Source: Sulfitobacter sp. M05 (GTDB taxonomy: Bacteria > Pseudomonadota > Alphaproteobacteria > Rhodobacterales > Rhodobacteraceae). From it: DNA of 64,000 bases. The notes under the pieces are model-generated. The model did no database searches. It had not been told where the DNA came from and was given only the letters and a program-made list of their open reading frames with translations. Below, one piece after another: positions 8,863 to 17,350 of this stretch (the stretch's first letter is position 1; the number at the start of each line of letters is the position of its first letter). Where the stretch lies: the NCBI RefSeq assembly GCF_029285175.1, contig NZ_JABEDH010000002.1, positions 806,001 to 870,000 of the forward strand. Reading direction: 5' to 3'. Both the position numbers and the translations under genes were made by a program.

Positions 8863-9690
8863 ATGTCGAGCATCATTACAAACAACAGCGCAATGGTTGC
8901 CTTGCAAACATTGAAATCCATCAACGCGAATCTGTCAGATACACAAAACGAAATTGCCACCGGCAAGAACATCAGTTCTGCCAAGGACAATTCAGCAATC
9001 TGGGCGATTTCCAAAGTGATGGAGGCCGATGTTGCCGGTTTCGACGCGGTATCCAAATCGCTCGCGGTCGGTGAAGCGACGCTGGGTGTTGCATCCGCCG
9101 GTGCAGAATCTATCGTCGAAACGCTCAAGGAAATGGAAGCCCTTGCTGTTTCTGGCGGCAGTGAAACTGCAGATTTCACGAAGATTCAGGCCGAGATGCT
9201 GCAAAAGGTTGCGCAGATCGCGGATACGATTGAGGCGTCACAGTTCAACGGTGTGAACCTGCTTTCGACTGCAGGCAACGGTTTGACCGTAGTCTCCTCT
9301 GTGAACCGGGTCGGCAACGCGGCAGCGACAACCGATACAATCGCAGTAGCAAACCTTGATTTTGAGGCGAACATTGATACCGCAGGCATGACTGCGATCA
9401 CGGATTCCGCAACTGCGGCGACTGCGTTTGGTGAAATCCAGACGATGTTGACAACTGCCTTGGCTGGCGCATCCACCATCGGTTCGGCAGCGAGTCGCGT
9501 TGAAGATCAGGGGGCCTTTGTGTCCAAACTGTCCGACTCGTTGAAATCCGGCATCGGCGCCTTGGTGGACGCAGATATGGAGGCTGCTTCTGCCCGTTTG
9601 CAAGCCTTGCAGACACAGCAGCAGTTGGGTGTTCAGGCCCTGTCGATTGCCAATCAGGCACCACAGACAATCCTGTCGCTCTTCCGTTAA
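8863..9690 (+). CDS. fliC: flagellin
   Basis: Filament protein of 275 residues. The N-terminal D0/D1 part begins MSSIITNNSAMVALQTL and contains ATGKNISSAKDN. The C-terminal D0 part reads LQTQQQLGVQALSIANQAPQTILSLFR. The central variable domain is almost absent, giving a short flagellin. The start at 8863 is spaced correctly from AAGGA at 8850, whereas the ATG at 8857 is too close. It is followed by flaF and flbT, its post-transcriptional regulators. The 200-base upstream gap shows no promoter I can name with confidence. Confidence 0.93.
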   Translation: MSSIITNNSAMVALQTLKSINANLSDTQNEIATGKNISSAKDNSAIWAISKVMEADVAGFDAVSKSLAVGEATLGVASAGAESIVETLKEMEALAVSGGSETADFTKIQAEMLQKVAQIADTIEASQFNGVNLLSTAGNGLTVVSSVNRVGNAAATTDTIAVANLDFEANIDTAGMTAITDSATAATAFGEIQTMLTTALAGASTIGSAASRVEDQGAFVSKLSDSLKSGIGALVDADMEAASARLQALQTQQQLGVQALSIANQAPQTILSLFR

Positions 9691-9700
9691 ACCAATGGGT

Positions 9701-9725
9701 CGGGGGCGGGATTGGCCTGCCCCCG
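9701..9725 (+). terminator. GC-rich hairpin after fliC
   Basis: CGGGGGC pairs perfectly with GCCCCCG around an 11-base loop, starting 10 bases after the flagellin stop. The run behind it (TCTTCT) is only partly T-rich. It may end most fliC transcripts or protect the fliC mRNA 3' end while letting some read-through reach flaF. Confidence 0.55.
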
Positions 9726-9746
9726 TCTTCTGCATACCATTCAGAA

Positions 9747-9761
9747 TTAGGTAAGGTTTAA
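9747..9761 (+). promoter_or_regulatory. CtrA-like box before flaF
   Basis: TTAG-N7-TTAA, one mismatch from the CtrA consensus TTAA-N7-TTAA, ending one base before the flaF GTG. It covers the flaF ribosome binding region, so if real it either serves an upstream start site or represses. One of six such boxes in the flagellar cluster. Confidence 0.4.
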
Positions 9762-9762
9762 C

Positions 9763-10134
9763 GTGAACGCATCCTTAAAAGCCCGGCATGCATATGCCCC
9801 GACATCCGCGCCGACCCGTTCGACACGCGGGATAGAATACGATGTAATCGCCCGTATCACCTATCGTTTAAAGACGGCGATAGAGAACGGTAAGTTCGGT
9901 CCACTGGTCGAAGCCTTGCACGAGAACCGAAATCTTTGGCGTGTCTTAGCAATCGATGTGGCCTCGCCTGAGAACCAGCTGCCTAAAGAGTTGCGTGCCC
10001 GATTGTTTTATCTGGCCGAGTTCACTGATCACCACACCAGCAAGGTCATCAGCAGAGAAGAGTCTGCCGTTCCATTGCTTGAAGTAAATACTGCGGTTTT
10101 GCGTGGTCTGAAACCCATGGAGGTGACGGGATGA
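9763..10134 (+). CDS. flaF: flagellar biosynthesis regulator FlaF
   Basis: Cytoplasmic helical protein of 123 residues. The FlaF family core is visible: IEYDVIARITYRLKTAIEN and LHENRNLWRVLAIDVASPENQLP near residues 27-75. In Caulobacter FlaF promotes flagellin translation and secretion and works against FlbT, whose gene follows with a 4-base overlap. The start is a GTG with GTAAGG upstream. Confidence 0.9.
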   Translation: MNASLKARHAYAPTSAPTRSTRGIEYDVIARITYRLKTAIENGKFGPLVEALHENRNLWRVLAIDVASPENQLPKELRARLFYLAEFTDHHTSKVISREESAVPLLEVNTAVLRGLKPMEVTG

Positions 10135-10535
10135 GTGGACTTGTTCTTAAGCTGAGCCCTAAGGAACGCGTTTTGATCAATGGTGCGGTCATTGAAAATG
10201 GTGACCGTCGAAGCCGCCTGTCCATAATGACGCCTGACGCGCATATTTTACGTTTGCGCGACGCGGTGCATCCGGAAGAGGCAAATACGCCGGTCCGGCG
10301 GGCATGTTTTGCAGTGCAACTGGTTCTGTCCGGGGACAAGGAGCCCATCAAGGCGCATCATGATCTGCTGCGCCAGGTCGAGGACCTGAGCCAAGTGTTT
10401 CAGGACGCGGACAGTCAGCGCATCTTGGCCGAGGCCGGCACGGCAATCATCGCGGGGCAACACTATCGTGCCCTGAAGGCGTTACGTACCCTGATTTCCA
10501 GAGAGGACCGTCTTTTGGCGGTGCGGCCAAACTGA
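10131..10535 (+). CDS. flbT: flagellin mRNA regulator FlbT
   Basis: Protein of 134 residues starting MSGLVLKLSPKERVLINGAVIENG, the FlbT N-terminal signature, with a helical C-terminal half. FlbT binds the 5' leader of flagellin mRNA in Caulobacter and lowers its stability and translation. It overlaps flaF by 4 bases and the next gene by 1 base, making a fliC-flaF-flbT unit of regulator and target. Confidence 0.9.
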   Translation: MSGLVLKLSPKERVLINGAVIENGDRRSRLSIMTPDAHILRLRDAVHPEEANTPVRRACFAVQLVLSGDKEPIKAHHDLLRQVEDLSQVFQDADSQRILAEAGTAIIAGQHYRALKALRTLISREDRLLAVRPN

Positions 10536-11326
10536 TGTTTCAGCCAATTGTTCCAGCTGACGGCCTTTCGGGATGGCGTTTTCTGCAACGTACCTACGAT
10601 GTCCAGGCAGAAGCCTTTAACCGATCCACTGTTATGCAGCGCGATACGGAGTATTTCGCAGACAAGATATCAGAAGTGACATCCGCAGAAGATCTGGTCG
10701 CCGACCGTCGCTTGTTGTCGGTGGCCTTGGGGGCTTTTGGCCTTCAGGACGATGTTAACAATCGCTATTTCATTCGGAAAATTCTTGAGGAAGGCACGGC
10801 CAGCGACGATGCTTTGTCGATGCGCCTGTCCGACACGCGGTATCGCAAATTATCCGAGGCCTTCGGTTTTGGCCCTGCCACGGATGTAAAAGTGGGCAAT
10901 GCCGGCTTTGCCGACACCATTATTGCCAAGTTCCAGTCCAGCAGTTTTGAAGTGGCGGCAGGCGATCAGAACGGTGCGATGCGTATCGCGCTTTACGCTG
11001 AGCGGGAACTGGCACTGCTTGCGGCCGATGACGGCTCGACCAATGCGAAATGGTTCACCATTATGGGCGACCCGCCCTTGCGTCAGCTGTTCGAAAAAGC
11101 GCTGAACCTTCCAAAATCAGTCGGGTCAATTGATATCGACCAACAACTGCGGATATTCAAAGATCGCGCTGCTTCGGTTTTTGGCAGTGACGACCTTGCG
11201 CAGTTCGAGGATCCTGAAGCGGTGCAAGACGTCATCACCAAGTTTATTGTTCGGGATCAGCTTGGCACTGCAAACGGCGGAGTTTCCGCAGGTTCAATCG
11301 CACTGACCCTTTTACAAGGCGGCTAG
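10535..11326 (+). CDS. DUF1217 family flagellar-cluster protein
   Basis: Protein of 263 residues of the DUF1217 family, recognised by the opening GLSGWRFLQRTYDVQAEAFNRS and repeated segments around RYFIRKILEEGT and VITKFIVRDQLG. The family is found in alphaproteobacterial flagellar clusters; its function is not established to my knowledge. It has no signal peptide. The ATG shares a base with the flbT stop, so it is co-translated with flagellin regulators. The gene ends 2 bases from the convergent fliI. Confidence 0.8.
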   Translation: MFQPIVPADGLSGWRFLQRTYDVQAEAFNRSTVMQRDTEYFADKISEVTSAEDLVADRRLLSVALGAFGLQDDVNNRYFIRKILEEGTASDDALSMRLSDTRYRKLSEAFGFGPATDVKVGNAGFADTIIAKFQSSSFEVAAGDQNGAMRIALYAERELALLAADDGSTNAKWFTIMGDPPLRQLFEKALNLPKSVGSIDIDQQLRIFKDRAASVFGSDDLAQFEDPEAVQDVITKFIVRDQLGTANGGVSAGSIALTLLQGG

Positions 11327-11328
11327 CC

Positions 11329-12702
11329 CTAGGAGGCACCGGTGTCCAACGTGGTCGTCTGTGGGCGGTTTTGAGAGGCTTTGGCCCGTCGCAATATCAG
11401 GTTCAGTTGTTGGAAACTATGCGTACAATCCTGCGGTGCGTCCTGACCCAGAAAATCATCCAGATCGGTCCAAAGCGCAATTGCCTGATCCAGTTCCGGA
11501 TCGGACCCCTGAACATAGAGCCCGGCGCGAATTATCACCGCATTGCGGTCATACAATCCCAGCAAGCGACGGGTCTGATGCAGCAGAGCATTTTCGGAAA
11601 CTGACGCTGCATTCGGCAGGCTACGTGACACGGATCGTAGAACGTCAATGGCCGGATACCGGCCCCGTTCCGCGATGGTACGGTCTAGGACAATGTGGCC
11701 GTCCAATACCCCGCGCAAGATATCCGCGATGGGTTCGTCCATGTCTGAGCCAGCAACGAGGACCGAGAACAATGCGGTAATATCCCCCTGTTCGCCGGCC
11801 CCAGAACCCGCGCGTTCACAGAGCGACATGATCATATGCGCTGTTGACGGGGGGTAGCCGCGCAGAACTGGTGCCTCGCCTGCCGCCACGGCGACCTCAC
11901 GGTGGGCTTCGGCAAAGCGGGTGATTGAATCGGCGAGGAGCAGCACCTGTTTTCCCTGATCTCGAAAATGTTCGGCCACGGCCATCGCCGTCCAGGCGCA
12001 GCGACGGCGTTTCAGCGCGGATTGATCTGATGTCGCGGCGACAATGACAGTGCGTTTCAACCCCTCTTCGCCAATGACTTCGTCAATGAAGTGACGCAGT
12101 TCTCTGCCACGCTCACCAATCAGGGCAATCACGACCACCTCCGCTTCCACATTGCGGGCAAGCTGGCCCAGTAGGCTGCTCTTGCCGACACCGGAACCGG
12201 CAAAAAGGCCAATCCGTTGGCCCCTGACCAGTGGTAGTAAAGTGTTGGTTACGGCCATCCCTGTGTTCAGACGCGCGCCCAAAGCCCGCCGTTTTGCTGG
12301 AGCGGGCGGGGGGCAACGCAAAGGTCTGGGTGTCGAGCCGCGCAGCAAGGGGATTCCATCCAGTGGCTGGCCCGATGGATCAATGACGCGCCCCATCCAG
12401 GCATCGGCGGGCGCGACTGCATTTTCATGGGAAAGCACCGCGCGATCTTGCAAGGCCACGCCGTCAGGTACCCCTTCCGGAAGGGCGATAATCACGTCTC
12501 CTTTAAGTTGGACAACCTCACTTGCCAAAGGGGGCTGTCCCTCGCGCTGGATCGTGATCCAGTCGCCAATCCGGGCAGTGGCCGCCAGCCCGAGAACTTC
12601 GATTACGCCTGCCTTTACGCGTGCCACACGGCCCACGGGGCGCACCGGGCTGAGAGCGTTGATCTGGGCGCGCAGGCCGCCGAGCTGTGTCGCAGTTTGC
12701 AT
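11329..12702 (-). CDS. fliI: flagellar export ATPase FliI
   Basis: Cytoplasmic ATPase of 457 residues that energises flagellar type III export. The P-loop GSGVGKSS is near residue 170, followed by VIALIGERGRELRHFIDE and the ATP-synthase-beta-like segment LLLADSITRFAEAHRE. The ATG at 12702 has AAGGA 6 bases upstream; a longer frame crosses into flgB and is rejected. Unlike in most clusters it is not followed by fliJ, and it lies alone and opposite to its neighbours on both sides. Confidence 0.93.
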   Translation of the reverse strand: MQTATQLGGLRAQINALSPVRPVGRVARVKAGVIEVLGLAATARIGDWITIQREGQPPLASEVVQLKGDVIIALPEGVPDGVALQDRAVLSHENAVAPADAWMGRVIDPSGQPLDGIPLLRGSTPRPLRCPPPAPAKRRALGARLNTGMAVTNTLLPLVRGQRIGLFAGSGVGKSSLLGQLARNVEAEVVVIALIGERGRELRHFIDEVIGEEGLKRTVIVAATSDQSALKRRRCAWTAMAVAEHFRDQGKQVLLLADSITRFAEAHREVAVAAGEAPVLRGYPPSTAHMIMSLCERAGSGAGEQGDITALFSVLVAGSDMDEPIADILRGVLDGHIVLDRTIAERGRYPAIDVLRSVSRSLPNAASVSENALLHQTRRLLGLYDRNAVIIRAGLYVQGSDPELDQAIALWTDLDDFLGQDAPQDCTHSFQQLNLILRRAKASQNRPQTTTLDTGAS

Positions 12703-12746
12703 TTCATTCCTTCCGAAGACGCTCACTCTTTCTAAAGGAATCAGAG

Positions 12747-12761
12747 TTAAGCCTTGGTTGA
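12747..12761 (+). promoter_or_regulatory. CtrA-like box before flgB
   Basis: TTAA-N7-TTGA, one mismatch from the CtrA consensus, 24 bases before the flgB ATG and between the divergent fliI and flgB starts. Confidence 0.45.
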
Positions 12762-12784
12762 AATCGGTCGAGGGAGAAGCCCCG

Positions 12785-13174
12785 ATGTTTGAGAACCTAG
12801 ATATCTTTCGCATGTCCGCTGCGATGGCGCGCCATGCCGGGAAACAACAGGCGGTGGTTGCGCAGAATGTGGCCAATGCGGATACCCCCGGATACGCCGT
12901 GCGCAGATTACCTGCGTTCCAAGTGTCTTATGCCCCGTCAGAGGATGCTAGTTTGCAAACTGCAACGCGGGTGGGACATTTGCACGGGCGCATGGACGGT
13001 GCTGGATTACCAGCGGCGCAAGACGTGCGGGCTCAGTCCAGCCCGAACGGCAACCAGGTCTCACTTGAAACAGAAATCCTGAAATCAGTTGATGCCAAAC
13101 GCCAGCATGATCGGGCGATGGCTATCTACAAGACGTCAATTGGCGTGCTGCGAAGCAGCCTGCGCACAACGTGA
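12785..13174 (+). CDS. flgB: flagellar proximal rod protein FlgB
   Basis: Rod subunit of 129 residues exported through the basal body. The FlgB/rod signature is seen near residues 24-37 as QNVANADTPGYAVRR, and the C-terminal helical D0 part ends VLRSSLRTT. The ATG at 12785 is chosen because the frame upstream lies inside the opposite fliI gene. It leads the operon flgB-flgC-fliE-fliQ-flgF-flgG-flgA-flgH-fliL. Confidence 0.9.
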   Translation: MFENLDIFRMSAAMARHAGKQQAVVAQNVANADTPGYAVRRLPAFQVSYAPSEDASLQTATRVGHLHGRMDGAGLPAAQDVRAQSSPNGNQVSLETEILKSVDAKRQHDRAMAIYKTSIGVLRSSLRTT

Positions 13175-13187
13175 AGGATCTGTTGTC

Positions 13188-13580
13188 ATGAGCGATTTTT
13201 CAAATGCACTGAGTATTTCATCAAGCGGTCTGCGCGCGCAGGCGGCCCGTCTTCGGCACCTATCCGAAAATATATCGAACGCGGATACGCCAGGGTACCG
13301 GCGCAAGACAATCTCGTTCGAAAGCGAGATGGCGGGACGCTCTGATATCAGTCAAGTGAAGCCGGGACGGGTGCGATTGGATAAATCTGAATTAGAGAAA
13401 ATCCATGACCCGACGCATCCCCTGGCTGATGCAACAGGGCATTATGACGGATCGAACGTCGATCTGTTGATCGAGCTGGCCGATGCCCGAGAGGCCCAGC
13501 GCAGCTACGAGGCAAACCTCAAGGTTTTTGAACAAACTCGGAAAATGTCTTCGGGTCTTATGGACCTGTTGAGGCGGTAA
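13188..13580 (+). CDS. flgC: flagellar proximal rod protein FlgC
   Basis: Rod subunit of 130 residues. The N-terminal part has SENISNADTPGYRRK, the middle has the FlgC-specific HPLADATGHYDGSNVDLL segment, and the C-terminal part has EARAQRSYEANLKV-like residues (AREAQRSYEANL). The ATG follows AAGGATC. It lies 13 bases after flgB. Confidence 0.9.
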   Translation: MSDFSNALSISSSGLRAQAARLRHLSENISNADTPGYRRKTISFESEMAGRSDISQVKPGRVRLDKSELEKIHDPTHPLADATGHYDGSNVDLLIELADAREAQRSYEANLKVFEQTRKMSSGLMDLLRR

Positions 13581-13594
13581 ACCCCGATGAACGG

Positions 13595-13609
13595 TTAAAT
13601 AACAGTTAA
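13595..13609 (+). promoter_or_regulatory. perfect TTAA-N7-TTAA (CtrA-type) box before fliE
   Basis: The only exact match to TTAA-N7-TTAA that I found among the flagellar leaders. It ends 11 bases before the fliE ATG and its right half is part of the ribosome binding sequence TTAAGGAG. The position between flgC and fliE would place a secondary promoter or roadblock inside the operon. Confidence 0.4.
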
Positions 13610-13620
13610 GGAGATCCAGA

Positions 13621-13908
13621 ATGGAGATCAGAGGACTTTCAGTTGCGCAGAAATATGCGGCAGCACGGCCGGCAACAACTCCGGAAGAAAATAGGGGGGC
13701 GTTGAACGCCGCGCGTAATGCTGCAATCGACTTTGCCACGGCGTTGGCCGAAGGCGAAGAAACGGCAAAATCGGCGATGATCGGTGATGCTGATCCGCAT
13801 TCCCTTGTGACTGCACTGGCGCAAACGGAACTGGTTGTCGAAACCGCGGTGACCGTGCGCAACAAGGTTGTTGAAGCCTATCAGGAAATCCTGCGGATGC
13901 CGGTCTGA
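13621..13908 (+). CDS. fliE: flagellar MS-ring/rod junction protein FliE
   Basis: Small exported protein of 95 residues joining the MS ring to the proximal rod. The C-terminal FliE core is visible: DPHSLVTALAQTELVVETAVTVRNKVVEAYQEILRMPV occupies about residues 58-95. A clear AAGGAG precedes the ATG. Its last base is shared with the fliQ start. Confidence 0.88.
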   Translation: MEIRGLSVAQKYAAARPATTPEENRGALNAARNAAIDFATALAEGEETAKSAMIGDADPHSLVTALAQTELVVETAVTVRNKVVEAYQEILRMPV

Positions 13909-14177
13909 TGCTGGACGAAGTGCTGTTCTTTGACACGCTCAGGCAGGGGTTATGGGTGGGATTGGTTATCTCCCTTCCTATCCTGACAGTCGCTTTGCTG
14001 GCAGGGGTCTCCATTGGTTTGATACAAGCGCTGACTTCAATTCAGGAAATGACGCTGACCTTTGTGCCAAAGCTGGCTGCCATTGGTGCCATTTTCTGGC
14101 TCTCGATGGGGTTCATGACGCAAACGCTCGTGTCGTTTTTTCATGACCGAATTATTCCTCTGATTATCGGAGGTTAG
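13908..14177 (+). CDS. fliQ: flagellar export gate protein FliQ
   Basis: Inner-membrane export-gate subunit of 89 residues with two hydrophobic helices (about 15-38 and 52-75). The family segments LIQALTSIQEMTLTFVPKL and the short C-terminal tail are present. It overlaps fliE by 1 base. FliP (29360) and FliR (18843), its gate partners, lie in other operons of the same cluster. Confidence 0.92.
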   Translation: MLDEVLFFDTLRQGLWVGLVISLPILTVALLAGVSIGLIQALTSIQEMTLTFVPKLAAIGAIFWLSMGFMTQTLVSFFHDRIIPLIIGG

Positions 14178-14178
14178 G

Positions 14179-14889
14179 ATGGATCACGCTGGTTATACCA
14201 CGTTAAGCCGTCAGTCAGGCCTGGCGCGAGAAATGCAAATTGTGGCGAATAATATCGCCAATGCGGCGACAACGGGTTTCCGTTCGGAGGGGTTAATCTT
14301 TTCCGAATTTGTGCGGCCAATGGAACGGGGCGCGTCCCTGTCCATGGGCCAAGGTAATGTGCGCAATACTTCTTTTGTGCAGGGTCCATTAACCCAAACA
14401 AACGGCACTTTTGATCTGGCGATCGAAGGGGATGGTTTTTTCCTTGTGCAAACACCTGCCGGTGAACGGTTGACCCGGGCGGGTGCGTTTTCGCCTTCAG
14501 CCGAAGGTGATTTGGTAACCTATGATGGGTATCGTGTGCTTGATGCCGGGGGGGCACCGATCTTTGTGCCTCCGGGTGCGGATATCGCTATTTCACCGGA
14601 TGGAACGCTCAGTGCGGATGGTAATCCACTGGGCCAGATCGGATTGGTCTTGCCCGTGGACCGCAAAGAGATGGTGCGTGAGGATGGTGTGATGTTTCGT
14701 GCGGACGCAGGGATTGAACCATCTGATAACGCCAAGATTTTGCAAGGCTTTGTCGAGAATTCGAATGTTAATTCCATCACTCAGATTGCCCGGATGATCG
14801 AAGTGCAACGCGCCTATGAGCTGGGTCAGAGTTTTTTGAAAACTGAGGACGAGCGGGTGCGAACCGCGATGAAGTCCCTGATGACATAA
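14179..14889 (+). CDS. flgF: flagellar rod protein FlgF
   Basis: Rod protein of 236 residues. N-terminal rod motif MQIVANNIANAATTGFRSEG, middle DLAIEGDGFFLVQTP, and the C-terminal helix MIEVQRAYELGQ are all typical of the FlgF/FlgG group. FlgF is shorter than FlgG and sits before it, as here. A CGGAGG stretch lies before the ATG, overlapping the fliQ end. Confidence 0.92.
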   Translation: MDHAGYTTLSRQSGLAREMQIVANNIANAATTGFRSEGLIFSEFVRPMERGASLSMGQGNVRNTSFVQGPLTQTNGTFDLAIEGDGFFLVQTPAGERLTRAGAFSPSAEGDLVTYDGYRVLDAGGAPIFVPPGADIAISPDGTLSADGNPLGQIGLVLPVDRKEMVREDGVMFRADAGIEPSDNAKILQGFVENSNVNSITQIARMIEVQRAYELGQSFLKTEDERVRTAMKSLMT

Positions 14890-14908
14890 TCCGAAAAAGG
14901 AGACACAG

Positions 14909-15694
14909 ATGCGTGCCCTCAAGATAGCTGCCACTGGGATGATGGCTCAACAAATGCGAGTCGAGACGATTTCGAATAATCTCTCGAACATGTCAACCAC
15001 CGGTTACAACGCGCGGCGGGCGGAATTTGCCGATCTGCATTACCAACAGATGTCGCGGGCAGGGGCGATCAATGCCTCTGATGGAACCGTCCTGCCGACT
15101 GGTGTGCAGCTGGGGCTTGGTGTGCGACCAGCTGCTGTTTCGGTGCAGCTGGCTCAGGGCGGGCTGTCGCCGACCGGTGCCGATCTGGACGTCGCGATCA
15201 ACGGTAAGGGGTTTCTTGAGGTTACATTGCCCTCCGGCCAAACGGCCTATACCCGGGACGGGGGCCTTAAACGTACAGGCGAGGGTTTGATCGTCACGTC
15301 AGACGGGTTTCCGGTTGCGCCAGAAATTGTGATTCCAAACGATGCCCGCAATATTTCAATCAATCCGGATGGTGAAGTATATGCCTATTTTGACGAAAAT
15401 GCCGCTGGTCAATTGTTAGGACAGTTTAATCTGACAGGCTTTTCCAATGCTAAGGGGCTTGAAGCATTGGGCAGTAACCTGTTCTCCGAAACCGAAGCAT
15501 CTGGCCCTCCTTTGATATCGACACCGGGCATTGATGGGCTTGGTACCCTAAGACAAGGATATCTTGAGGACAGCTCGGTGGATGCCGTTCGCGAGATAAC
15601 CGAATTGATCGAAGCCCAACGCGGATATGAGATGAACGCCAAGGTCATCTCTGCCGCGGATCAAATGATGGGCGCAACGACACAGGTGCGGTGA
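14909..15694 (+). CDS. flgG: flagellar distal rod protein FlgG
   Basis: Distal rod protein of 261 residues, the usual FlgG length. It shows MRVETISNNLSNMSTTGYNA, then DVAINGKGFLEVTLPSG and the C-terminal ELIEAQRGYEMNAKVISAADQM segment spanning about 232-254. A strong AAAGGAGA ribosome site precedes the ATG. It overlaps flgA by 4 bases. Confidence 0.94.
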   Translation: MRALKIAATGMMAQQMRVETISNNLSNMSTTGYNARRAEFADLHYQQMSRAGAINASDGTVLPTGVQLGLGVRPAAVSVQLAQGGLSPTGADLDVAINGKGFLEVTLPSGQTAYTRDGGLKRTGEGLIVTSDGFPVAPEIVIPNDARNISINPDGEVYAYFDENAAGQLLGQFNLTGFSNAKGLEALGSNLFSETEASGPPLISTPGIDGLGTLRQGYLEDSSVDAVREITELIEAQRGYEMNAKVISAADQMMGATTQVR

Positions 15695-16110
15695 TGTTTC
15701 ATAATATTCTGATTGCGGTGTTTATGGCCACGCCGGTTTGGGCAGATGGGGTTGTTCCCACCCGTACCATCCGCGCCGCGGCAATCATCCAGGAAACGGA
15801 TGTAATCCTGCGCGCCGATATGAAAAACAGCGGCTATGCGCGCCTGATTGATGTGGTCGGACAGGAGACTCGCGTGGTGTTATATCCGGGGAAACCGATC
15901 GGAATTGACGACATCGGTCCTCCCGCGATTGTACATCGCAATCAACTTGTCAGGATTTCGTTTTCCGCAACAGGTTTGCAAATCGTGACCGAAGGGCGCG
16001 CGCTTGAGCGCGGTGCAATTGGGGATCTGGTCCGCATCATGAATCTTTCATCACGCGCCACAGTTTTTGGCCAAGTGCAGCCGGATGGCAGTGTCAAAGT
16101 CAGCCAATAG
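15691..16110 (+). CDS. flgA: P-ring assembly chaperone FlgA
   Basis: Periplasmic protein of 139 residues with a signal peptide of about 18 residues ending PVWA. A SAF-like domain follows, with ALERGAIGDLVRIMNLSSRATVFGQV split across about 105-130, the conserved FlgA C-terminal segment. It is short compared with enteric FlgA, keeping mainly the C-terminal domain. It would assist FlgI, encoded at 31515, to form the P ring. Confidence 0.88.
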   Translation: MMFHNILIAVFMATPVWADGVVPTRTIRAAAIIQETDVILRADMKNSGYARLIDVVGQETRVVLYPGKPIGIDDIGPPAIVHRNQLVRISFSATGLQIVTEGRALERGAIGDLVRIMNLSSRATVFGQVQPDGSVKVSQ

Positions 16111-16120
16111 GAGCCGACCA

Positions 16121-16846
16121 GTGAAATATTTACCTGTCATTTTCGCCCCAATTTTGTTGGTCTCGGCCTGTTCAAGTACAAATGACATCGGCAGACCTCC
16201 GTCATTTAATCCGGCTGTTGAAACGGTCGAACACTCTGCGATGGTCAATCCCGGCCTTCCCCCCCGGATCGAAGAAAGGCGCAGCGTTGATCGTGCCTCT
16301 CTTTGGTCCGGTACGCGCCAGTCGCTTCTGGGGGACCGGCGGGCCCTTCAGCGGGGGGATATTCTGACCGTGGTTGTTGACGTGGACGAAAAGGCCGAGA
16401 TTTCCAATGCAACGGACCGCTCCCGGTCCGGTTCAGAAGATTTTGGTGTACCCGAATTCTTGGGTTTCCCGCAGCGGTTGGGAAACCGGTTCCCGGGTGC
16501 CAATCCTGATCGCTTGATCGGGATAAATACGTCGTCCGCTTCTGGCGGAGACGGGTCGGTCAAACGCAAGGAAAAATTGACCTTACGGGTTGCAGCGACT
16601 GTTGTTGACGTCTTGCCAAATGGCGTTCTGTCCATCGCGGGTTCTCAGGAGTTGCGGGTCAATTTCGAGCTGCGGGAACTCTTGGTGACAGGTTTTGTAC
16701 GGCCAGCGGACATTTCGCGGCAGAATGAAATTACTTATGACAAAATCGCTTCCGCACGCGTGTCATACGGGGGGCGGGGGCAAATAACAGATGTGCAACA
16801 GCCGCGTTATGGCCAGCAAATTCTAGACGCCGTTCTGCCTTTTTAA
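16121..16846 (+). CDS. flgH: flagellar L-ring lipoprotein FlgH
   Basis: Outer-membrane lipoprotein of 241 residues forming the L ring. The lipobox LVSAC places the mature cysteine near residue 15. Family segments include LWSGTRQSLLGDRRALQRGDILTV split over about 64-87, and LSIAGSQELRVNFE. The GTG start follows AGGAG; the longer ATG frame overlaps flgA and has no signal peptide. Confidence 0.92.
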   Translation: MKYLPVIFAPILLVSACSSTNDIGRPPSFNPAVETVEHSAMVNPGLPPRIEERRSVDRASLWSGTRQSLLGDRRALQRGDILTVVVDVDEKAEISNATDRSRSGSEDFGVPEFLGFPQRLGNRFPGANPDRLIGINTSSASGGDGSVKRKEKLTLRVAATVVDVLPNGVLSIAGSQELRVNFELRELLVTGFVRPADISRQNEITYDKIASARVSYGGRGQITDVQQPRYGQQILDAVLPF

Positions 16847-16856
16847 GGGAAATGTC

Positions 16857-17348
16857 ATGCTGAAAAAAATCCTGCCACTTGTGTTTTTACTAATCGGTTC
16901 CGGCGTCGGGGTAGGGGCAGGCATGGCATTGCGCCCCGCGCCTGAAGTGGTTGAAAATGAAACCACAGAAGCGGAACAACCTGCCGCGACAGTCCCCCAC
17001 GGTCCAGAAAACCCGGCACCGGAAATGGACTACGTTAAATTGAACAATCAATTCGTTGTCCCCATCGTTAAGGACCGTGTCGTTGTCGCGCTTATTGTTC
17101 TGGCGCTTAGTCTGGAAGTGCCATTGGGCAGCAAGGAGGCCGTTTTCCGGCGGGAACCAAAATTGAGGGACAGTTTCCTTCAAGTCCTTTTTGATCACGC
17201 GAATATCGGTGGTTTTGACGGCGCTTTTACCGAGGCGAACAATCTGGATATGTTACGAGGTGCCCTTCGGGAGGTTGGTCAGAAAGAGATGGGTGTGGAG
17301 ATAATCAAAGATGTCCTGATTTTGGAGATTGCTCGTCAGGACTATTGA
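16857..17348 (+). CDS. fliL: FliL-family basal body protein (first copy)
   Basis: Inner-membrane protein of 163 residues with one N-terminal helix (about 5-27), an acidic Pro-rich linker and a periplasmic FliL/stomatin-like domain. The domain has a hydrophobic strand VVVALIVLALSLEV and the C-terminal VEIIKDVLILEIARQDY. FliL surrounds or stabilises stators. It closes the flgB operon and ends 2 bases from the convergent FliJ-like gene. A second FliL-like gene at 26229 is quite different in sequence. Confidence 0.75.
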   Translation: MLKKILPLVFLLIGSGVGVGAGMALRPAPEVVENETTEAEQPAATVPHGPENPAPEMDYVKLNNQFVVPIVKDRVVVALIVLALSLEVPLGSKEAVFRREPKLRDSFLQVLFDHANIGGFDGAFTEANNLDMLRGALREVGQKEMGVEIIKDVLILEIARQDY

Positions 17349-17350
17349 TC

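Noticed and set aside
8684-8914. Open frame of 76 codons across the fliC leader
   Set aside because: Overlaps the flagellin start in another frame, lacks a ribosome site and has no protein-like pattern.
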